Source: DAOUBP01 sp034432655 (lineage in GTDB: Bacteria; Chloroflexota; Anaerolineae; CG2-30-64-16). Taken from it: DNA of 64,000 nt. The translations under genes and the position numbers were made by a program. Below, in pieces: positions 58,421-64,000 of this stretch. Every line of letters begins with the position of its first letter. The stretch's first letter is position 1. The notes below the pieces were generated by a model that saw only the letters and a list, made by a program, of their open reading frames with translations, had not been told where the DNA came from and did not search any database. The stretch spans positions 41,132-105,131 of the forward strand of contig DAOUBP010000082.1 in NCBI GenBank assembly GCA_034432655.1, in the 5' to 3' direction.

Positions 58421-58427
58421 CGCAGTT

Positions 58428-58469
58428 GCGGATGCCGCCGGCCGTGGGAGCTGGCCGACGGCACCCGCA
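58428..58469. terminator. Hairpin between bcp and the O-antigen-ligase-like gene
   Basis: TGCGG-TGCCGCCGGCC pairs with GGCCGACGGCACCCGCA with few mismatches between the convergent stops. No U-tract. Confidence 0.45.
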
Positions 58470-58505
58470 GAGGTGAGAGCTGGGAAAGAGGTCTCCCCCT
58501 GAACC

Positions 58506-59879
58506 TCATTCCCGATGAAGAGAGTGCGTCAGGGGGGCCATTTCTTTCATGTGCGCGGTCGTATTTTGAAAATTCGTCTCCGTCAGGTTGGCGAGCGCGG
58601 CCAACAGGCCCAGGATCAGCCAAAAAGCGATGCTCGGCTTTGAGCCCAGCGCAAGTGCGTCGGTGAGACCGTACAGGTGGAGGCCGATGAGCCCTGTGAG
58701 CAGGCCGATGGCCAGTGCCCGCAGCCATGGCGTTCCCTGGCGGACCACCTGCCAGGCCGCCGCTCCGGCGATCCACAACAACGCCAGGTAGGCAATCAGC
58801 CCCGGCAGGCCCACATCCAGCGCAACTTGCAGAAACATGTTGTGCGCATGGGCGATATCTACATCCGGACTGATGGTGAACAACGGGTAGAGCAAGTGGA
58901 CCACCCGGCGGAAGGTGCCCAACCCCGTGCCAGTGAAGGGGAAATCTTGAATTGCGTATAGTGCACGTGACCAGATCTCGACCCGGCCCGAGAGCGAGAT
59001 GCGGCCTACCACATCTTCGGCGCTAAGGCCGCTCTCCCCTGGCCAGAGCGCGGCGATCTGTTCCGGCCCAAGCGCGACCAACAGCCCCGCCAACGCCAGG
59101 AGCGTCACAACCGGCAAGACCACCGCAGCGATGCGCACCCAACGCGTGCGGCTGGCGAGGCCTGTCAGGACGATCAGGGCCAGGATACTGCCGATACCGC
59201 CAATCCAGGCGCTGCGGGATTGTGTCAGTAACAGCAAAGCTGCAACGATCCCGGCACCACCCAGCGCAATCAGGGCCAGCCATGGCCGTTTCTTCCGCCA
59301 CCAACCCACGGCCAGTGCAGCCATCACCGGCAGGTAAAACAATGTTGCGCCCGCCAGTTGGTTGGCGTTGATCCCCTGGCCTTCAGTGCCCGGCAGCTCA
59401 GTCAGCTGGCGGGGAAGCTGTTGCACCAGCGGCCGCAGCAGAGGGATCTTGGCCGGCCAACCTGTGCTCAGCGCGCCCAAAGCCAGGATGCCTGCACCCG
59501 TTGCCAGAAAAACCGCCAGCCCCCAGCTCAACGTCCGGCGGTCACACACGCTCAGCGCCAACAGACGAAACGTCAGCAGCCCCAGGATGATGCCCGCCAG
59601 CTTGGGCCACGACAGCTCCGGCCACGCCGATGCCCACCAGGCCACCGGCAAGGTCAGGACGAACAGCAACAACGCAACATTGAATGGGGTGGCCGGCCAA
59701 AGCTCTCCCCGGACGATCCAACGGGCCAATGCCAGCCCGGCCATTACCGCCAGCCCGGCCATGGTCCATTGTGGACGCACCGTGGGGAACAACAGCAACG
59801 GCGCGCAAAGCAGCAAGGTCGCCGGTTCGACGAGGGCGATGACGGGGGCTAGAGCTCGGAGATGACGACGCCAGTCCAT
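58506..59879 (-). CDS. O-antigen ligase/polymerase-like membrane protein (Wzy_C)
   Basis: The 457-residue protein has about ten hydrophobic helices and a large extracytoplasmic loop (about residues 290-355) with SGRVEIWSRALYAIQDFPFTG and the IAHAHNMFLQVALD motif, characteristic of the WaaL/Wzy PF04932 family (His in AHNMFL is commonly catalytic). It attaches or polymerises surface glycans. It is the last gene of a leftward polysaccharide cluster and starts 11 bases after the nucleotidyltransferase gene. Confidence 0.85.
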   Translation of the reverse strand: MDWRRHLRALAPVIALVEPATLLLCAPLLLFPTVRPQWTMAGLAVMAGLALARWIVRGELWPATPFNVALLLFVLTLPVAWWASAWPELSWPKLAGIILGLLTFRLLALSVCDRRTLSWGLAVFLATGAGILALGALSTGWPAKIPLLRPLVQQLPRQLTELPGTEGQGINANQLAGATLFYLPVMAALAVGWWRKKRPWLALIALGGAGIVAALLLLTQSRSAWIGGIGSILALIVLTGLASRTRWVRIAAVVLPVVTLLALAGLLVALGPEQIAALWPGESGLSAEDVVGRISLSGRVEIWSRALYAIQDFPFTGTGLGTFRRVVHLLYPLFTISPDVDIAHAHNMFLQVALDVGLPGLIAYLALLWIAGAAAWQVVRQGTPWLRALAIGLLTGLIGLHLYGLTDALALGSKPSIAFWLILGLLAALANLTETNFQNTTAHMKEMAPLTHSLHRE

Positions 59880-59890
59880 GGGACTGCCCT

Positions 59891-61081
59891 TTACACCCGT
59901 CCGCGCGCGGCCATGAGCAAATGGCGTGCCCGAATGCCAGGGCTGGCCGCACCATAGCGCGCTGTCAACCAGGCATCCTCAGGCCACAACGCGCGCCACA
60001 CCAGGCGCGCCGCATCCTGCGGCCGGTCAACCAGCATAAGCTGGTAAACCAGGCGCCAACGGCTATGGGTGATATCCTGGCCGCGAAGTATGGCCCCCGG
60101 GCCGGTGAAGCGCGCCAACAGCCGGGACCTGACCGCGGAAGGCTGTAGCCGGCAACCGGCTGCCCGGACATCCGCCAGTCCGAAGAGTTCGGCCGTCAGG
60201 GACAGCACCAGCCAGGTGGCAACGGCTACGCGCCAGGCGCGCGCCCGATGGACCACAGCATCCCAGTCAACCGGGTTGTGGGCGGCCACCAACGCTACAT
60301 CCAGCAGCCCGCGCACGCCCGGGTAGGCCATCTGATGGTTGACGGCCAGATGCACGGCCAGCTGGATAATCGCATCTTCCGGCGCAAGAGTGCGGGCGGC
60401 TTGGCCGGCCAGGGTGACCGGGATCGCTCGCTCACGTGGCCCCGCGCTGTCCACGGCGGCAGCCCGCCGCAACCATTCCCCCGCGAAGATCCCCCAGTGC
60501 AGCTCCACCAGGCCGCGGCCGGCCTGCCGGCCAACCAGTTGGATTTCGCCCGCGCGTTGCGCCTGTAACGCCAGGGGCCGGGCATCCTTGACATGTTGGC
60601 GATAACCGGCGGCCTCCAGCGCGGCCTGGGCATGGGGCATCTCATCATCGCTCAACCACAGGTCCAGGTCGCCCATGGGACGGCATGCGGGGTCGGGGTA
60701 AACCGTAAAGGCCAGGGCTGCGCCCTTGAAGACGATCGGCGTTATCCCGCGCCGGGCCAGGATGTCCAGCACTTCCGCCAGCTCGCGTGTGTGCAATTCG
60801 GCGTCGCCGGTGGCCGTGTAGTAACGGCCGCGCAAGGCAGCCTGCAATTCAAGGGGCAGCTCAGACAGCGCGCCGGTCGCGTGTAATTGATGAAAGGCAT
60901 AGGCCGCCAGTCCCTGGCCGTGCAGCCAGTCGCACCAGCCGGCATCGGCCCTGGTGGCTGCCCAGGCATGTAACGCAGCACCATCGCGCGCAACCAGTGC
61001 CCGCAGGAATTCAGCAGCACCGGCCGGCTGCCAGCCCGGCGGCCGCCACACCTGGGGTCTGCTTCGGATTTGCGTCTTCAA
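59891..61081 (-). CDS. Nucleotidyltransferase-family protein (NTP_transf_5-like)
   Basis: The 396-residue protein has ITPIVFKGAALAFTVYPDPACRPMGDLDLW, whose central Gly/Asp pattern (DLDLW) is the nucleotidyltransferase metal-binding site, then FEAAGYRQ-like and a helical C-terminal half. PF14907 proteins are common beside surface polysaccharide genes; their substrate is unproven. Its ATG overlaps the stop of the upstream epimerase gene (ATGA), so the two are translationally coupled. Confidence 0.8.
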   Translation of the reverse strand: MKTQIRSRPQVWRPPGWQPAGAAEFLRALVARDGAALHAWAATRADAGWCDWLHGQGLAAYAFHQLHATGALSELPLELQAALRGRYYTATGDAELHTRELAEVLDILARRGITPIVFKGAALAFTVYPDPACRPMGDLDLWLSDDEMPHAQAALEAAGYRQHVKDARPLALQAQRAGEIQLVGRQAGRGLVELHWGIFAGEWLRRAAAVDSAGPRERAIPVTLAGQAARTLAPEDAIIQLAVHLAVNHQMAYPGVRGLLDVALVAAHNPVDWDAVVHRARAWRVAVATWLVLSLTAELFGLADVRAAGCRLQPSAVRSRLLARFTGPGAILRGQDITHSRWRLVYQLMLVDRPQDAARLVWRALWPEDAWLTARYGAASPGIRARHLLMAARGRV

Positions 61082-63060
61082 GCAGTCGTCGTCCCTGAAC
61101 CTTGGGCGCGGGACAAAACCGGCCCGCGAATGGGATTACCAACCAACGTCCCCAGCAGCCGCCTGGCTGCGGCTGCGTCCCCCCGGGCCGTGACAGCGGC
61201 CAGTTCGTCCAGCGCCCGCCCCAGATCGTGCCCCCATAGGGCCGCAGCCTGGGCCGGCTCACGGCCGTTGGCCGATACGAAGATCTTCTCGTGTCTGGTG
61301 CGCTGGTGCGCTTCCGTTGGGTCGAACAGCTCCTCATAGAGCTTTTCGCCCGGCCGCACCCCTGTGAAGCGGATCTCGATATCGCGCCCGGGCTCGAGGC
61401 CGGAAAGCCGGATCAGATCCTCGGCCAGGTCCACGATGCGCACCGGCTCGCCCATGTCCAGGACGAAGACCTCTCCCCCCTGGCCCAACGCGGCCGCTTG
61501 GAGGACCAGTTGTACCGCTTCGGGGATGGTCATGAAGTAGCGGCGCATCTCCGGATGGGTGACGGTCACCGGCCCGCCGTTGGCGATCTGCTGTTGGAAA
61601 AGCGGTACCACGCTGCCGCGGCTGCCCAATACGTTGCCGAAGCGCACCGCTACATAGGCCCTTCCCGTGCGTGCTGCCGCATCCTGCACGATCATCTCTG
61701 CGACGCGTTTGGTGGCGCCCATGACGCTGGTGGGGTTGACCGCTTTGTCGGTTGAGATCAGGACGAAGCATTGAACACCGGCTGTGATGCTGGCCTCTAC
61801 CAACGTTCGTGTGCCCAGCACGTTGTTGGTGACCGCATCTTCGACGTTCGTCTCCATCAACGGCACGTGCTTGTGCGCGGCCGCGTGGAACACGATCTCG
61901 GGACGGTGCGCCGCGAAGACCGTCGCCAGGCGATCCGCATCGCGGATATCGGCGATCACAGGATGCAGGGTGCAGGTGTCAGGCGGCGATTTGGCGGATG
62001 GTCTTTTGCCCCTGGAACTTATAGCTTGTAACTCATGATAGATATGAAAGATTGAGTTTTCGCCATGCCCCAGCAAAACCAGCTCGGCCGGCGCGAAGCG
62101 AATGATCTGACGGCATAACTCGGCACCGATGGAGCCGCCGGCGCCGGTCACCAGCACGCGCTTGCCGCGGATCAGGTCCCCTACCCCGGCAATATCGGTG
62201 TGCACCGGCTCGCGACGCAGCAGGTCCTCGATCTGGACATCGCGAATGTGCTTCAAGCTCACCCGGCCGGAGAGCAGCTCATACATGCCGGGGATGATGC
62301 GGGCGCGCACGCCGGCCGCTTCGCAAATTGTCACGATCTCGCGGATCGCTCTTCCGGCCGCGCTGGGCATGGCGATGATGACCTGCTCAACGTGGCGTTC
62401 AATCACCAGCTGCGGGATCTTCTCTCTCCCGCCCAACACGCGCACGCGGTGGATCAACACGCCGTGCTTTTGGGGGTCATCATCTATGAACCCCACCGGT
62501 ATCAACCCGGCCTGCGGGTTGGCCTGCAATTCACGCAGGACCAGCACGCCGGCCTCTCCTGCGCCAGCAATCAGGACATGTTCCGGCTCGCCCGGCGTGC
62601 CGTGGGCCTTGAGGATGCGTTGCGAACGTTGCCCCCATACGCGCACTGCAAAGCGCGGGGTTGCGATGACAATACCGGTGAGCAGGATGTCAATCAGCGG
62701 GATGGAGCGCGGGACGGCCGGCAACAGGTCCGGCAGCAGCGCCTTGCCGCCCAGGAACAGCGCACCTTGCGCCAGCCCGCCGATGGCCGCTGCGCCGGCC
62801 AGCAGCATCAGCTCGTCCACGCTGGCATAGCGCCAGTAGCGGCTGTAGATCCCCAGCAGGCTGAAGAGGGGCAGCTTGACGAGCGGGGCAAACAGCATGT
62901 AGAGGAGCAGGCCGTTGACATAGGTCTGAATCTGTGTGCCATCCAACCGCAGCGCAAACGCCGTCAGTGCGGCCATGGGCAACAGGAACAGATCGAACAG
63001 TGCCAGGTGGCGGTTGCGCAGATGGCGAGTCAGGCGTGACAGAAATGGGAGATCAATCAT
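61078..63060 (-). CDS. CapD/PglF-type nucleotide-sugar 4,6-dehydratase (membrane-bound)
   Basis: The 660-residue protein has four N-terminal transmembrane helices (about 25-125), a CoA-binding-like domain (VLIAGAGEAGVLVLRELQAN) and a C-terminal SDR domain with RVLVTGAGGSIGAELCRQI, ISTDKAVNPTSVMGATKR (catalytic region) and RFGNVLGSRGSV. It makes a 4-keto-6-deoxy UDP-sugar. The ATG at 63060 is used. An extra 15-20 residues after IYHELQ (encoded near 61955-62040) interrupt the usual VIGDVRD junction and are repeat-like. Confidence 0.9.
   Translation of the reverse strand: MIDLPFLSRLTRHLRNRHLALFDLFLLPMAALTAFALRLDGTQIQTYVNGLLLYMLFAPLVKLPLFSLLGIYSRYWRYASVDELMLLAGAAAIGGLAQGALFLGGKALLPDLLPAVPRSIPLIDILLTGIVIATPRFAVRVWGQRSQRILKAHGTPGEPEHVLIAGAGEAGVLVLRELQANPQAGLIPVGFIDDDPQKHGVLIHRVRVLGGREKIPQLVIERHVEQVIIAMPSAAGRAIREIVTICEAAGVRARIIPGMYELLSGRVSLKHIRDVQIEDLLRREPVHTDIAGVGDLIRGKRVLVTGAGGSIGAELCRQIIRFAPAELVLLGHGENSIFHIYHELQAISSRGKRPSAKSPPDTCTLHPVIADIRDADRLATVFAAHRPEIVFHAAAHKHVPLMETNVEDAVTNNVLGTRTLVEASITAGVQCFVLISTDKAVNPTSVMGATKRVAEMIVQDAAARTGRAYVAVRFGNVLGSRGSVVPLFQQQIANGGPVTVTHPEMRRYFMTIPEAVQLVLQAAALGQGGEVFVLDMGEPVRIVDLAEDLIRLSGLEPGRDIEIRFTGVRPGEKLYEELFDPTEAHQRTRHEKIFVSANGREPAQAAALWGHDLGRALDELAAVTARGDAAAARRLLGTLVGNPIRGPVLSRAQGSGTTTA
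61955..62040. repeat. Repeat-like insertion inside the CapD-type gene
   Basis: On the minus strand the tract contains ACACCTG, CACCCTG, CATCCTG-like units at its start; these code the extra residues between IYHELQ and IADIRD. The style matches the first E2 linker tract. Confidence 0.35.
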
Positions 63061-63100
63061 GGGTCTGATCTCTTTTCGTTTTTTGGCCAAAGTCAAAGAT

Positions 63101-63844
63101 CTACAACCCCGCCAGGTCTTGTTTGAGCATCTCCCAGACCCAAGGGGCGCCGCCTAATGGAACAAGATCGCGCAGAATCGAGCACAGAAACGCAGATCCT
63201 TGCGCGCACATCCGCTTCAGTTCGTCCTGGGTGTAGGGAAACACCTCGACGGGCAAAGAAGTGCCGGCAAATCCATCGGCATACTCCGCAATTCGATCGA
63301 ACCAACGGGGAAGAGGATGTTCTTTGAGGACGATCAACACATCGCCATCGCTGCTTGGTAATGCCTGACGGCGAGCTAGTGAACCGAACAGACCGACGGC
63401 CAACACACGATCGTCACGTGCGAGCAAACTGCGCGCTGCGTCTATCAGTTCCGTGATGGCGCCTTCTCTATCCAAAAAGGCAACCCTTACAGAACCCGAT
63501 GATCTTCTCTGCACAGCTGATGGCGATCTGGCTATCGGCTTTGGTGTATGATCAAACCAGTCTTGCGCCCGGCTGCCCATGAAGATGCTCCTTGCGCCGA
63601 AACAAGCAGATCCGCTCCTCTTCAGTCTGCTGCAACAATTGGTTGCCTTTTGTATCCGCGTGAGTTCAGCCCGGGTATAGGTGAGCACGTCATCTTGCAA
63701 GACAACCAACAAATCGGCGTCACTCCCGGACACAGCATCACCCCGCGCGAGTGACCCGAAGAGCCAGATCTCTTCGATCTCCGGGTAGCGTTGCGCCAGG
63801 TGTTGCGCCGCCTGACGGATCTGTGCCTGCGCCTCCTTAGACAT
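63101..63844 (-). CDS. Tandem MNT-type nucleotidyltransferase protein, partly decayed
   Basis: The 247-residue reading frame has two MNT nucleotidyltransferase motifs, LFGSLARGDAVSGSDADLLVVL and LFGSLARRQALPSSDGDVLIVL. The second domain (about residues 130-245) is complete with LPVEVFPYTQDELKRM. After the first motif the sequence becomes atypical, and a short stretch beginning MGSRAQDWFD at 63580 resembles the start of a HEPN protein, whose continuation reads in another frame. The simplest reading is a decayed MNT-HEPN-MNT array fused into one frame. MNT/HEPN pairs are toxin-antitoxin modules. The ATG at 63844 overlaps the stop of the upstream aminotransferase gene. Confidence 0.65.
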   Translation of the reverse strand: MSKEAQAQIRQAAQHLAQRYPEIEEIWLFGSLARGDAVSGSDADLLVVLQDDVLTYTRAELTRIQKATNCCSRLKRSGSACFGARSIFMGSRAQDWFDHTPKPIARSPSAVQRRSSGSVRVAFLDREGAITELIDAARSLLARDDRVLAVGLFGSLARRQALPSSDGDVLIVLKEHPLPRWFDRIAEYADGFAGTSLPVEVFPYTQDELKRMCAQGSAFLCSILRDLVPLGGAPWVWEMLKQDLAGL

Positions 63845-64000
63845 CAAGCCAAGAGAGGTCGGCCTGGGTCATGGCCGTGCCGGAGGGGAGGCACAGGCCA
63901 TCGCGGAACAGCGCCTCGGCCACCGCGCCGCCCACCACCTCGCACCCCGCGAAGACCGGCTGCAGGTGCATCGGCTTCCAGAGCGGCCGCGATTCGATGT
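63837..64000 (-). CDS. DegT/DnrJ/EryC1 aminotransferase, C-terminal fragment (cut by the window edge)
   Basis: The last 53 codons on the minus strand translate to IESRPLWKPMHLQPVF, CEVVGGAVAEALFRDGLCLP and ending SWLDV, the C-terminus of DegT-type sugar aminotransferases (PglE/PseC-like). Such enzymes aminate the 4-keto sugar made by the CapD/PglF-like dehydratase downstream, so the pair suits synthesis of a 4-amino-4,6-dideoxy sugar. The gene continues past base 64000. Confidence 0.85.
   Translation of the reverse strand, partial: IESRPLWKPMHLQPVFAGCEVVGGAVAEALFRDGLCLPSGTAMTQADLSWLDV

Noticed and set aside
1..64000. tRNA, rRNA, transposase, phage or integrase genes
   Set aside because: No tRNA T-loop motifs, rRNA blocks, DDE or recombinase motifs were seen on reading through both strands.

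Overview
The window is GC-rich, gene-dense bacterial chromosome with short intergenic gaps and co-directional operons. No rRNA, tRNA, CRISPR array, transposase or phage gene was recognised. The gene mix is menaquinone-type UbiE/UbiX, complex I pieces with a nuoC-nuoD fusion, a gamma-alpha fused 2-oxoacid:ferredoxin oxidoreductase, a pyruvate dehydrogenase complex and an aerobic-type molybdenum hydroxylase. This fits a Chloroflexota-like organism (Anaerolineae/Caldilineae style) best, but the taxonomic guess is inference only.

Layout. 1-6 kb (minus): a transport and menaquinone operon (ECF S-component, ABC ATPase, HepT-like protein, ABC permease, ubiE, ubiX), then parA and a membrane protein with a ParB-like N-terminus. 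6-10 kb: AIR-synthase-like protein, membrane protein, lipase-like hydrolase and a PepT-like peptidase. 10-16 kb (minus): xanthine dehydrogenase/aldehyde oxidase FAD subunit, a fused FeS-Mo subunit and a MoCo-sulfurase-like protein. 16-26 kb: phosphoesterase, GNAT-like protein, an ATP-grasp/esterase/ParB-like/pyruvate kinase operon, endonuclease III and an aldehyde dehydrogenase. 26-36 kb (plus): redox block of nuoB, nuoCD, nuoI, a metallo-hydrolase, a DUF1858 protein, a CxxCH protein, a FAD oxidoreductase, Mrp and an HdrD-like membrane FeS protein. 36-37.6 kb (minus): an AT-richer islet with a secreted, very cysteine-rich peptide and a small membrane protein. 37.6-48 kb (plus): PDH E1a, E1b, E2, E3, a broken DUF4258/DUF2283 pair, lipoyl synthase, DUF1786 protein, two flavin-reductase-like proteins and an M20 amidohydrolase. 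48-58 kb: two glutamate dehydrogenases flanking korAB with its GntR/FCD regulator and a histidine kinase/response regulator pair, then a Bcp peroxiredoxin. 58-64 kb (minus): surface polysaccharide genes.

How the genes fit together. PDH, LipA, KorAB, pyruvate kinase and the glutamate dehydrogenases describe 2-oxoacid and glutamate metabolism. Nuo subunits, the HdrD-like protein and menaquinone genes handle the electrons. Mrp supplies FeS clusters to this FeS-rich set.

Most unusual observations. (1) Degenerate 7-8 nt tandem repeats, often as inverted arm pairs, lie just upstream of start codons at many loci, and related tracts sit in frame inside coding regions. (2) A ParA partner carries the ParB N-terminal box on a membrane protein instead of a DNA-binding protein. 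(3) An ECF S-component is encoded with a NitT/TauT-type ABC pair and no binding protein. (4) A secreted peptide has 16 cysteines in its last 66 residues. (5) A 25-bp duplication breaks a DUF4258 gene.
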